The notes under the pieces: model-generated | Database searches by the model: none | Seen by the model: only the letters and a program-made list of their open reading frames with translations | Told to the model about the DNA's origin: nothing | DNA from: Prosopocoilus inquinatus | Lineage: Eukaryota; Arthropoda; Insecta; Coleoptera; Lucanidae | Direction of reading: 5' to 3' | NCBI GenBank assembly: GCA_036172665.1 | Contig: CM069877.1 | Location: 26,189,001 to 26,253,000, forward strand | DNA length: 64,000 nucleotides | Shown here: positions 32,673 to 42,058 of the stretch, one piece after another | How the letters are laid out: every line of letters begins with the position of its first letter | Numbering within the stretch: the first letter of the stretch is position 1 | Made by a program: the position numbers and the translations under genes

Positions 32673-32848
32673 TGTTAATATGTTGATTCGATATAGTGGA
32701 CTGTATTTCTTTGTGTTTGTTTGCAGAAAAATTTCGCTGGTACAATTACCTTTTTTTATATGAAAGTTTTTTATTTATATTGCAATTGTTTTTTTTTTTT
32801 TACAAGTGTATGTGATTCATTAAAATGAACGTAAAAATCGTGTTAACA
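32673..32848 (-). repeat. BEL/Pao 5' LTR
   Basis: 176 bp from TGTTAACACG to CATATTAACA on the minus strand. It would carry the promoter for the element. Confidence 0.92.
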
Positions 32849-32946
32849 CATACTGTTTTTTATGTTACAGATCAAATAAACGTAAATTCTGAACAGACTA
32901 AAAAGTACAGACAGTTTAAATATAGATTTTTTGATGAAAATTAACG
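32849..32946 (-). repeat. Remainder of the SAP-gag element 5' LTR
   Basis: CATACTGTTTTTTATGTTACAGATC... to AACGAAAT continues the LTR split by the BEL insertion. The bases after 32946 have no partner in the other LTR, which is itself truncated. Confidence 0.65.
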
Positions 32947-33234
32947 AAATAAGTGCTGTTTTGTGAATTTAAAAATTTGACATCTTACTGTGTGTAGGCT
33001 TGTTGTATAACACATACTGAACTTTATATCATTGTAAAGCTTAATCAAAGACCTGTTAAATTCCATTTAAACTAACCGAGTAAAATAAACATCGGAGTTA
33101 TGAATCACCCTGTGTAAAATAATACGAATATGTTCGAGATGGAAACTGTTTTCTGTTCCACAGAGGTTATATAATGTATTGGAAAATTTAAATGCCGAAT
33201 CTCTAATCTGTAAAACATCAAATACCATTTTTTT

Positions 33235-33533
33235 ACATTGAAATGTCAAAATTGCAAAAACTGTTAGGTTTAGATATATAATATCCTTATAATAAATTTA
33301 TTTACTCTTAAAGACAAATCGAAATAAACCATAATATACAGTATGTTCCATTTAAAGAAATATAACTTTGGTCTGGCATAGCCACACGGAACACTCTGTT
33401 TGATTGTAACTAATTTTAAATCATGCACCTATATCATAGGCAAGTAATACTGAAAACAGATTTTAAAAATCTATATATATAATATAATATAGGCGCTATC
33501 TACCGAGTACGCACTATTGGCCCAGCCCGTATA
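33235..33533 (-). repeat. Right arm of the split foldback element
   Basis: Inverted counterpart of 24614-24925: GGTTTAGATATATAATATCC, CCATAATATACAGTATGTTCC, AGGCGCTATCTACCGAGT, GCACTATTGGCCCAGC. Between 32947 and 33235 nothing else was recognised. Confidence 0.75.
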
Positions 33534-33750
33534 TTAATTTACAAACCGAATAAATTTATTATATCTGTGACACTGATGCCGTAAATTATTCATTGGACAT
33601 AGTAGGTCTTAAAATGTTCCGACTTTTCCTAATTGTGAAATTAATAACTATCCATCATCTGACTGTAAGTTTTCTAGAGGTTTTTGTTCATGTATCCCGT
33701 GTTTTGTTGCTGTTTGGCAATGAAAATTGTAAAAACTAATTTTCATATTG

Positions 33751-33756
33751 CCGATA
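33751..33756. other. Polinton target-site duplication, left (CCGATA)
   Basis: CCGATA directly precedes the left TIR and is repeated at 58017-58022 directly after the right TIR. Polintons make 6-bp duplications. Confidence 0.92.
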
Positions 33757-34119
33757 AGTAGTATAGCTAGCGGGATCCTAGACCACTTTGACCTTGAAAA
33801 AAATTGCGGATGACATGTGTCCATCCGAAGTGACCATTGTTGAAGGTCATCCCTAAGTTAGGGGAGTGGTTTAAGAGGTAAAGAAGTTACCCCTTTAGTT
33901 TTTGAGCCGAAGAGGCCGTTGCAGAAAAATCTTTACTTCTTGCAGCTCTGAAGAATGTTGGCTATGACGTCATAATATCAGAAGAAGTCGTTCAGAAAAA
34001 AAAAGGGAAGAAGGGTTGTAATTTTATCCGGTGTGTTTGTTCAGTATCACGACTCAATGAACTTAGAAAAATGTGCACATTCAGCAAAACTAGTCCAAGG
34101 CTTCTTTTTCGAACCCACT

Positions 34120-34120
<1 letters not shown>

Positions 34121-34168
<48 letters not shown>
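34121..34168. repeat. (GT)n microsatellite in left TIR
   Basis: About 23 GT units; the right TIR has only ~8 (53366-53382). Confidence 0.95.
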
Positions 34169-34170
<2 letters not shown>

Positions 34171-34208
34171 TTGTCAAAGTGTCAAATTTTTTTAATGAAA
34201 TTTTCTAC

Positions 34209-34362
34209 AAAAATTTTGTACAAATCTTTCATTATGCTTTGACAGCAAGCATGGCCGCCTTGCATGGGGGACTCATTAGGAGCAAATCCCGCTTCAATTT
34301 GTCTATCCTACTGCAATGTTAGGTCAAAAAGCGATAGTAAGATGTCGCTATTTTATTTCTTC
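34209..34362 (-). mobile_element. Retrozyme-family retroposon in the left TIR, no ribozyme
   Basis: 154 bp between perfect 12-bp duplications GAAATTTTCTAC (34197-34208 and 34363-34374). The right TIR shows the uninterrupted target (GAAATTTTCTAC in reverse, ~53323), so this entered after the TIRs formed. In minus orientation it has the family left end and the GGGACTC/GGCGGCCATGC block, then goes straight to a short right end ACAAAATTTTT. The hammerhead is absent. Confidence 0.85.
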
Positions 34363-34874
34363 GAAATTTTCTACGTTTATTTCTGTAAATGTTACAAGAA
34401 AATATTTTTAAGGACGCTTCTTTCCCATCAAAGAATTTATGAAAATAAATTACGTGTACTCTATGTAATTGCGATTTATGTATTTTTATGAAACTGCAAA
34501 ACGTACAATTAAATAATACGTAAATATCAATGATTTATAAACTAAATTAAAAATCTTCAAATTTCGAAAGAAAAGTGTAAAACACGGTTCGCTTGCTATT
34601 TTATAATAATAATATGTTCGTTTCTTTGCATAAGAAATATTGCTTGTAATTAAGATTCGTGAGTGTGGTATTTCAAAATCAATATCTTCTTCGAGCAATG
34701 ACTGAACGACGTTGTAATTTTACCTTAGGACAGGTCAGGAGAGAAAATGTTAAAATTTTTCGCTGTAAATAAATTGTTTATTTATTTATTTCTTTAAATA
34801 AGAAGCTAAATATACATTTTTACATATTCTACTACAGAAATAATTGTTTGTCATGTATTTCAATATACGCTAAA

Positions 34875-36220
34875 TCACCAATGTTTCTTTCCATTAATTT
34901 CTTTTAACAATTGATCTGTGAGGCAAGGTATACATTTTTGTCCCGGTATATCGGTTTCTCCTTTACATTTAGGACAAAGGTATTTCGTTGGAATGGGCAT
35001 TTTTTTTAAGAACATTCTTACCACATTCGTTAGAGGGTTGTATTTAACTAATCTGTCGTGCAATATTAAACAATAAGCGCACGTATTTGCGGGAACGTTC
35101 TTGTCGGTTTCAAATTCAAGTTTGATATCGACGGAACCAGTGTTTAGCGTTTCGTTTTGTCGACTGCAATCGATAATGATTAGGGGAGCTATTTCTTTAA
35201 ATTTTGAAAAACTAAGACACGGTTCGCCTGCAGATTTATAATAATAGGAATATTGAAATTGAGCATACATTTCATAGAAAATAGCAAACTGATGTCGAAA
35301 TTCAAATTTAGATTGTCGTAAGGGCAGACTTCTGAATTTAAGTATAGTTTTATGTTTGTCAAGTTACAATGATAAAATTGACTAAAATTTTTTAAGGCAT
35401 CATTTTTTCTACTAGTTTGAAAACCGACAATAACGAAACGTGGATTCTCTAACTGACTACTCGCTTTTACGTTCCAGGTGTGTCTCATGGTTTGTTGTAG
35501 TAGAGGCAGTTCGTGCAGCTGCCAATTTCTAAACGCAATCTCGAGATCCCTTCCTTGTTCGATATATCTAAGGAATTGTAATTTTTCGGCGTCGGCTACT
35601 TGGACATGAGGAATTTTCCAAAGTAATTTTAAAAGTTCAATTCTAGGTTTTTCCCCGTTTTTTGTAGTAATAGTTGCGTTTAGATCGGAAGAACTTCTAA
35701 TAAGTACTAATTCTTGTCGCATGTTCACCAAATTTTTTTTATAATCTTCACAAAATCCGAGTAGAATCTTCAATGGAATGCAAGCGCTAAAATTTCCTTG
35801 CTGATCGGTGATTGTAGGATTTTCAAAGTGATTCCAGCCTGCGTTGTTGTATCGTATGCAGTCGTTATGTGTGAAAGAAACGTATCCTTTCATCGAGGAA
35901 GTTATGCCGGGATTTCGAGCTCGATCGATCACCGATCCTTCAAGTTCATATCTGATTTCATTGAACAGAAAAGCTATACCATTATTTACAAAATGTAATG
36001 TGTTGGTCACTTTATTATCGTGATCGAGTAATTTTCCTTCGATATAGAGGTAACTTTGAGATGGTAACGTATAAAGGTCCTGCGTTTGAATTGGAATTCG
36101 AATTTCGTCGGATTTATTTAAAGTGGTGTTTGCGTATGGTGGATGGCTGTGCAATTCACAGTTTGTAATTAAATTGTCTATTAAGACGTGTTCACCAATG
36201 TTCAACATACCGAAACTCAT
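34875..36220 (-). pseudogene. Polinton major capsid protein (double jelly-roll), frameshifted
   Basis: The major capsid protein homologue of Polintons, which in related viruses forms the hexagonal shell units. The first frame (36220 to 35189) starts MSFGMLNIGEHVLIDNLI and covers most of both jelly-roll halves (LPSQSYLYIEGKLL, GFCEDYKKNL). The reading then changes frame at about 35275-35300, and the C-terminal part continues at 35270-34875 with YYYKSAGEPCLSF and CSRQNETLNTGSVDIKLEF. After the usual end of the family the frame runs on ~45 residues with two CxxC pairs (CPKC, CIPC), which is unusual. The single frame change is enough to inactivate the gene. It is the first gene inside the left TIR. 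Confidence 0.85.
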
Positions 36221-36244
36221 ATTGGTTTTCTTATGGTAATAACT

Positions 36245-36923
36245 GGAATCCTAATGATAAAAAAAATGCTTATTTTCAGGTGTTAACTCCTTCAAATGCT
36301 GCTGTTGATTGGTAGATAAATAACGTTGTTTACTTTTTCCACTATTCGAAAACCAGGGAGCACCTGGGGAAAAAATATGTGTATCACGTGATATTGATTG
36401 TTGTTATTATAGGAAATGTTAATTAGGTTACATTCAATACAAATCAATACAACAATTTTTTTCTGTTAATTCCCAAAAGCGGAGCAATAGAATTCGATTT
36501 TTCAAAATGTCCTTTAAATATTATATCATCATCATCGGGTGTACTTTTGATTATAGTATTCTTAAGTAAGTTTGGTTCTCTATTACTCATATCAGGGAAT
36601 TGGAATGACGGTTCAATACTACTACTATTACTACTACTACTGTTACTTCTAATTTGTTTCCTCTCAAAATTAATTTCCAACAATTCTGATTTTATATAGT
36701 TTTCGATGTCTGTTATTTCATAAGCCCCTTGGGGCACTTTTATGACATATTTGGCGATATTAAATTTATTGTTCGTTTCATCGACATTAGGAATTGCATT
36801 GAACGAATAAAAATCACTCAGTCCGAGAACGTATGACTTTTCATTATCTAGTGTAATTGGTGGATATATTTGAGCTGACAACACAGATTCTTTACCTGAT
36901 AACGTGAACGTAAACGAACACAT
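36245..36923 (-). pseudogene. Polinton minor capsid (penton-like) protein, broken
   Basis: Starts MCSFTFTLSGKESVLSAQIY and continues YVLGLSDFYSFNAIPNVDE, the conserved N-terminus of the insect Polinton protein usually interpreted as the penton (single jelly-roll) subunit. The first frame runs to 36444. Past the stop, another frame on the same strand keeps the C-terminal blocks (IFFPQVLPGFRIVEK then NNVIYLPIN, ~36370-36290). A Ser-rich tract (NSSSSNSSS) sits in the middle. It lies directly upstream of the major capsid gene in the same orientation, as in other Polintons. The assignment is from memory of the family. Confidence 0.65.
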
Positions 36924-37019
36924 TTCACTAGGTTGAAGGTTATCAAACGAATGAAAAACATCGTCATTAACTTAGTATTTATTTAATTAGAAAGAAATGA
37001 TAAACATAATTGACCACAA

Positions 37020-37350
37020 TTAGAACTGTTATAAGTTTGATATGATCTATGATTATAAAAAAATTTACACGACACCCTCGAAATAAAATACGCTGCTTTT
37101 TTCCAAGGTGGTTTTAAATTTCCAAAACTGTCGAAGTAAATCACTTGAGATTCCGTTTTCTTGTAGGCCGTCTAATGAGTGCCGGGACCATTTGCACTGT
37201 CCAAATTAATTATTCCTCTTTCATTTTTTTCCAATTTTTTAGGTAATGCATCCCTCATAAGACACCTCTTAAATATGGAATTTTCATAATTTGTGCATAT
37301 TTTTCTAAATCAATGTTAGTCATCGGTCGATTTTGTGGAATTTTTAATTT
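37020..37350 (-). pseudogene. Polinton cysteine protease (adenovirus-like), broken
   Basis: The minus strand retains conserved pieces of the maturation protease: NRPMTNIDLEKYAQ (~37330-37290), then MRDALPKKLEKNERGIINLD in a shifted frame (~37265-37205). Then comes GPGTH immediately followed by an in-frame TAG where the family has Trp. Then VIYFDSFGNLKPP (~37150-37110). One frameshift (~37260) and one nonsense codon (~37176) inactivate it, and the nucleophile Cys region was not found. It lies between the penton-like and small basic protein genes. Confidence 0.75.
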
Positions 37351-37354
37351 TTTT

Positions 37355-37700
37355 TTATGATGCTGGTCGTAAAAAAACTCCAAGCCCAGTTTTGTACGGT
37401 TTCAAATATATTCCTTTGCCTATTGCTATCGCTTCCATCGATTTATTATGACGCTGTGATTCTTTCAATTGCTCTTTCGCGTCTCTCGCTTCATTTACTG
37501 CTTTTATGATTCGACTCGTTCCGCCGGGTAGAGCTCCTAAAGCGCTCTCTCTCGGCAACACTCCTCCTGTTTTAGGAATTTTAAATATGCGCTTGAACGG
37601 TTTTATTTTATTTTTAAATTTCTTAGATAAATTTAAAGCTATTTTAACTGCATTATTTAGAGTGCTTGTTTTTTTAGAAGCACTCGTTTCTTTATTTGCT
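37355..37700 (-). CDS. Small basic Polinton protein with GKGIYLKPY motif
   Basis: An open frame from about 37700 without an obvious upstream Met (first Met 37561) reads KIPKTGGVLPRESALGALPG, then AVNEARDAKEQL, and ends SMEAIAIGKGIYLKPYKTG and GVFLRPAS. This Gly-rich hydrophobic segment followed by a KPY-type basic tail is recurrent next to the protease in insect Polintons; its role is not established (possibly a virion core or membrane-interacting peptide). It may be truncated at its N-terminus by a stop near 37725. Confidence 0.55.
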
Positions 37701-37820
37701 CGATTACTTTCGAAAGAGACACTTTCTTATTCTTTGTTTTAGTTTTCTCCTTTAATTTTGCCATCTTTAGTCTTTGAATTTTAGTTACATACTGAAGTAA
37801 TATTTTTATCCTCGCGCAAG

Positions 37821-38797
37821 TTAATAAAATAAATTTACATCTTCATGCGATTCACGTTTTCTTTTAGCATAATTTTCTAGGTTGTCATCATCATCATCTT
37901 CATCATCAATAGTTAATTTTCTTTTCAGTGTAACAGGATCACTTGGATTTATTTTAATTTTTTTAGATTCGGAATCATCGTTATTGTCTACATATAATTT
38001 TCTCTTTTCAGACACGTATGGTTTCATCGGAAAGCCGTCAGCAATATCTACGTCCATTTTTAGTTCTTCATTTTTTTCCCTTACTTCTTTCACATTTTTG
38101 TTCTGTACTGATTTGTTTTGACTTCTTGGATTTATTTTTTTTTTTTTACGTTCATAGTTATCGTTGTCATATATTCTCTTTTCAACGTTGTAAGGTTTCA
38201 TTGGGTAATCATCGGTAATTTCTACATCCATTTTATCACTTGTATTAATTTTATTTTTATTCCGTGCAGTAAGTTTTTGTTTCACGATCTCCTTATTCTT
38301 TTTCTGTACTGATTCGATTTGATTTTGTTTTAAAACTCTTATAATTTGTTTAATGTTTTCAACAGAAGATTCCGTTACTTTTTTTATTTTTTCTATTTTT
38401 TTTAAACATTCGTTAATATTTTTTCCATAATTTGTTTTCATCTTTAATCCTAATCCTAATTTTACTTTGGCTTTCATGGCCCTTGCTACTCCTAATGCAG
38501 TCCTTTTCTCACCCCACGAAGCGTCTTTAGATTGAAATCGTTCCATTGCACTCTTATATAACTTATTAACTGCCACATGTCTATGTGTTATATCTTTTTC
38601 TTGAGAATATACTATGTCGTGCTCCTTGCAAGCCTCATCCAAGCCTCATCCAAGCCGTTTATACCGCTGTCACCGCGTGCCAGACGTTCTTGAAGTTTAG
38701 TACCGGGCCCGCAAAATCTATAGGTAGGTATGTGTAGTTCGAATGGTAAATTATTGATAGCCGTATTTAATAATCTGTCTCCTATATAACACTTCAT
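37821..38797 (-). pseudogene. Phospholipase A2-like protein, split by an 11-bp tandem duplication
   Basis: The first frame (from 38797) carries the Ca2+-loop-like motif YRFCGPGT. The second (to 37821) carries the DEACKEHDIVY catalytic-type motif with the His-Asp pair. Together they resemble the compact PLA2 domain found in parvovirus and some Polinton proteins. Between them the unit GCCTCATCCAA is tandemly duplicated (38632-38642 and 38643-38653), which shifts the frame by 11. The remainder of the protein (~200 aa) is lysine-rich with three diverged repeats around DNYERKKKKINPRSQN- and MKPY-type segments and an acidic tail with EDDDDDN. In related viruses the domain helps entry; here the gene is broken. 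Confidence 0.75.
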
Positions 38798-39501
38798 TCC
38801 AATAAAATACCATGTGATTTCTTAAACGACAATTCTCTAACTGAATATAAATTCAAATGTTGAGACAATTTCATTACATTTCTTACGTGACGCTCCATCT
38901 ATCTAGCAATATGAGATTAGTTAAACAAAAAACAACTTTAAACATTGAAAATAATAGTTTTGAATGGGAACGTTTGAGAAGATATGGTGTATTATTTCCA
39001 TCAACCTTGAGATGTATCATCGTAGGTCCATCGAATTGTGGGAAAATAAACCTTATAATTAACTCGATCGAACATCAAAATGGTATAGCATTTGAGAACA
39101 TGTACGTCTACTCGAAATCTTTAAATCAACCGAAGTATGTTTATTTAGAAGAGCTACTAAAACCAATCAAGGGTATAAGTTATTTTGTGTACAATGCAGG
39201 TGAAAATATACTTCCACCTTCGGAAGCTAAATCTAATTCTATTTTTATTTTCGATGATGTTGCGTGCAGTATCGGTGTCTCATCATTAAATCTCGATGGA
39301 GCTGACATAATTGTTAAAAACAGAAGGTACAAAGGTACTTCAGGTTTGTATGAATTACTCTTTAAAAAATTCCCTGAAAATTACACCAAAGAAGATGCTA
39401 AAAATTATAGACAAATCATTCTTAGGACTAATACGCATCGGCGACATTATAAATCGAATAAACAAGTAGATGGCAGTAGAATGCAAAAGTATAAAAATAT
39501 T

Positions 39502-39718
39502 TTAGAAAAATTTTGTGCAAATCGTTTTTGATTGCAGTGAGAACCTCGAGCAGCCTCTGGACAGCTGTTTCAGCCCTGCTTGGGGCTTCTTCAGCAGAAA
39601 CGTAGCTCGACATTCCCACTGCAGACCAAAAACGATTTGCCCAACTTATTCACAATTGCCTATCCTACTGCAATGTCAGGTCAAAAAGCGATAGTAAGAT
39701 GTCGCTATTTTATATGTT
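39502..39718 (-). mobile_element. Retrozyme-family retroposon with complete hammerhead, inside a Polinton gene
   Basis: 217 bp between perfect 12-bp duplications TATAAAAATATT (39490-39501 and 39719-39730). In minus orientation it runs from AACATATAAAATAGCGACATC to CACAAAATTTTTCTAA. The host reading frame is recognisable on both sides, so the target is certain. It contains a complete ribozyme at 39546-39610. Confidence 0.92.
39546..39610 (-). ncRNA. Type I hammerhead ribozyme in the 39.5-kb copy
   Basis: In minus orientation the 65 nt match the array ribozyme exactly: core CUGAAGA, helix II AGCCC/GGGCU, GAAA, helix III ACAGCUGU, outer UCGAG/CUCGA. Predicted cleavage is after the C at 39560. 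Confidence 0.85.
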
Positions 39719-39955
39719 TATAAAAATATTGTGGCTCCGTTAATTAATAACAGTAATACCACAGGTAGCGGATTATTGATGGAAGTGGCCGATAATAAAA
39801 TTGACTACGTGCACTGGGATGATCCAAACGAGCTCGTTGATGCGTCGCAAGCAGCCGGTAATACGAGCCACACGAATGAAATAAATTCAATAATCGAGGA
39901 ACTAAGAAGAAGAGAAGTATCATTAAATAAAGACGAACTTAATTACAGACGCTAA

Positions 39956-40813
39956 AAAACAAGTAGTAAATGAAATTCACAAACCTGCGAGAATTAATTT
40001 CAAAAGGCGTAGAGTCATAATTAAATCTTTAAACGATTTGTATCAAGCTGATTTGGTGGAAATGCTTCCTTATGCTAAAAAAATAACGGATATAAATATA
40101 TATTAGTTGCAATTAATTGCTTTTCAAAATATGTTTGGGCGTTTCCTCTAAAAAATAAATTCGGATTAGAAGACAGCAATACTATGGAAAAGGTGTTTAA
40201 GTAACAAGCACCTGATAATCTTCAAACGGATTTGGGAAAGGAGTTTTTCAATCAGGAATTTAAGAAATTAACGAAAAAATACAACGTTAACCATTACAAT
40301 GCATTCAGTGAGAAAAAAGCATCGATAGTGGAGCGAGTAAATAGGACAATTAAAAACATGTTTAGAAACTTTAGTCTGCAAGGAAATTACAAGTGGATAA
40401 ATTTATTAAAACGTATCGTGGAAAAATACAACAACAAAAAGCACAGAACAATAGGTATGAAACCGATTGAAGTGGGGAAGCATAACGACGAGAAATTATT
40501 AAATACCGTATATAGCAAAATTAAATCAGTTGACCTCAAGAGTAAAAAATTCAATGTCGGTGATCACGTACGCATTTCTAAAATAAGAGGAATTTTCGAT
40601 AAGAAATATTTACGTAATTGGTCAACGGAAGTTTTTGCGATTCGAAAAGTACACCTAACAAATCCAATCACTTATTTATTAAAAGACGCAATTGGAAATG
40701 ATTTATTAGGAGGATTTTATAAAGAACAATTGCAAAAAGTAAAATATCCAGACGTTTATCTCCTGGAAAAAGTTTTAAAAAGAAATGAAAATAAAATGGT
40801 TGGGTTTCGATAA
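39956..40813 (+). pseudogene. Polinton retrovirus-like integrase (RVE), broken
   Basis: The DDE integrase that inserts the Polinton. The first catalytic Asp lies in LYQADLVEML (~40045). INCFSKYVWAFPLKN follows in a shifted frame, and a stop lies at 40201. The 193-codon frame 40232-40813 holds the rest. The second Asp is in LQTDLGKEFF (~40220), the catalytic Glu in ASIVERVNRTIK (~40330), and the chromodomain-like/SH3-like C-terminus FNVGDHVRISKIRGIFDKKY at ~40550-40610. At least one frameshift and one stop separate the N-terminal half from the rest. Confidence 0.85.
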
Positions 40814-40990
40814 TACACATAACAGTTGGATAGATAAGAATAATATTGTGTAACATAGCAATCGTTATCTATTAATGCTTCTGCGTACATATAGACGTAT
40901 CAACAACTTCAATTTGTTAGTAAGAGAGAAACAACGAACAAGAAAACTTTACACACACACACACACACGTGTTAATTTTTTATCGCGAAA

Positions 40991-41469
40991 CAGTAAAAAT
41001 GTACATTATCGACATTCAGGGCTTTCAGTTTCAAAGCAGTGAATTTGTAATCAGAGAAATAGCGTCATTAAATACAAGAACGAAAATTATGCATCATGCC
41101 TTTGGAGGGACACAGCAAAAATTATCATGGTTTTCTGATAGATTAAAAAACACATTGAGTGGACTACAAGAAATTTGCACGGTCTAGACTGGGATACTTC
41201 GTTTGACTACTACTTGCCTCAAGAAAACATTGGTAACTAAGGTACATCAAAAGTCTCATCGGAGCTGAAGTCGTCTGAAAAGAACCTTAAATAAAATTAT
41301 ACCTAATGAAATTATAGATTTAGATGAACTCAAATGTCCGAATTTAAGAATTTTAAAATGTAATTATCTTCAAAATCATTGTAAGGTACATGTTTATAAT
41401 ACGTTAAGTTGTTCTAAAGATAATATGTTTGTACATCAATGGTTTATTAAAGAATGTAATAAAAAACTG
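40991..41469 (+). pseudogene. Small conserved Polinton-associated protein (IDIQGF type), broken
   Basis: The frame 40969-41187 contains MYIIDIQGFQFQSSEFVIRE. After a stop at 41185 a further frame has IIDLDELKCPNLRIL (~41320-41360) and ends MFVHQWFIKECNKKL at 41469. I recall such proteins next to integrases in insect Polintons but cannot assign a function. The N-terminal I-D-x-Q-G-F and the central E/D-rich element suggest a nuclease-like fold only as speculation. Confidence 0.45.
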
Positions 41470-41752
41470 TAAAAAAATTTATTTTGTTTTATTAAATTAT
41501 AACTTATATATAAATTTTTCATGTGACGGTTTATCATGCAGGGTTTAAAAGTTTGTTTCCGTTATTTAATGTTCAAACTAAAGTAGACTTGTGAATTGAT
41601 ACTATTTTCCAACACATGTCTTAAAAATATCTTCAGTTTCTTTATTCAATTCAGAATTCTCTAAAAAGAAACAATAACGTCCGTTGGAATAAATAATTTA
41701 ATAACAAGCAGCTCTCTATACACACACACACACATAAAAAAAGATTACAATT

Positions 41753-42058
41753 TCAGTGTGAATATTTCTGAGCGTTATGCAGATCAGCAACGTCGTAATG
41801 CTCGTAGAAGTCCAACAAAGATGTGGTAGCAGTAGTAGCAGAAGTTGAAGGCTCTTCTGAAATTTTAATTTTCTTATTCCTGTGTCCATTCTCTTCGCTG
41901 TTCTCTTCAGTAAATTTTATTTTCTTTGTTGTTGGCGATCCTTCAAGCATCACCAATTCCTCTTGCTCAGCACCGAAATTAAACGAAAACCTAATCAAAG
42001 CTTTCTCGAATGTCTTTATTTCATTTTCATTCTCCAAAGCCAGTCGCATATACTTCAC
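41753..42058 (-). CDS. Short Polinton open frame, function unknown (101 aa)
   Basis: Begins MKYMRLALENENEIKTFEKA; rich in Glu, Lys, Ser and Thr with two KKIK-type basic clusters that could be nuclear localisation signals, and a Thr/Ser-rich stretch before the C-terminus. No recognised domain. It is transcribed divergently from the polymerase gene. Confidence 0.35.
   Translation of the reverse strand: MKYMRLALENENEIKTFEKALIRFSFNFGAEQEELVMLEGSPTTKKIKFTEENSEENGHRNKKIKISEEPSTSATTATTSLLDFYEHYDVADLHNAQKYSH

Larger units (their letters stand above)
26913..32848 (-). mobile_element. Complete BEL/Pao LTR retrotransposon
   Basis: LTRs of 176 bp at 26913-27088 and 32673-32848 (TGTTAACACG...CATATTAACA in element orientation) look identical. 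The 5-bp target duplication CATAC is at 26908-26912 and 32849-32853. Next to the 5' LTR on the minus strand is TTTGGTCCGATCGAGCCGG (32672 downward), the likely primer-binding site. Before the 3' LTR is a purine tract AAGGCGGGGAGCTA (27102-27089). A single uninterrupted 1718-codon frame fills the body. Identical LTRs and an intact frame point to a recent insertion. Confidence 0.92.
33757..34856 (+). repeat. Polinton left TIR
   Basis: Matches the inverted right TIR from AGTAGTATAGCTAG to about ...ATTGTTTGTCATG (34855). It carries one insertion absent from the right TIR (the 154-bp retroposon at 34209-34362) and a longer (GT)n run. It also contains ~55 bp similar to the 3' part of the major capsid gene (34560-34615). 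Confidence 0.92.
38857..39955 (+). pseudogene. Packaging ATPase N-terminus fused to another conserved Polinton protein, split by a retroposon
   Basis: Residues ~30-150 of the first frame (38857-39531; a better start may be ATG 38911) match the Polinton A32-like packaging ATPase. The Walker A is VGPSNCGKI, with Ile replacing the required Ser/Thr. The Walker B is IFIFDDVA. Directly after Walker B the sequence changes to a different conserved Polinton protein (ADIIVKNRRYKGTSGLYELL and FKKFPENYTKEDAKNYRQII), implying a deletion that joined two genes. That second protein is cut by the retroposon at 39502-39718 and continues at 39731-39955 (NNKIDYVHWDDPNELVD-like, ending IIEELRRREVSL). Both parts are non-functional. 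Confidence 0.75.

Noticed and set aside
34486..34698. 70-codon minus-strand frame in the left TIR as a gene
   Set aside because: It lies in the TIR and is repeated in the right TIR with changes; its capsid-like part is better treated as a TIR oddity than as a gene.
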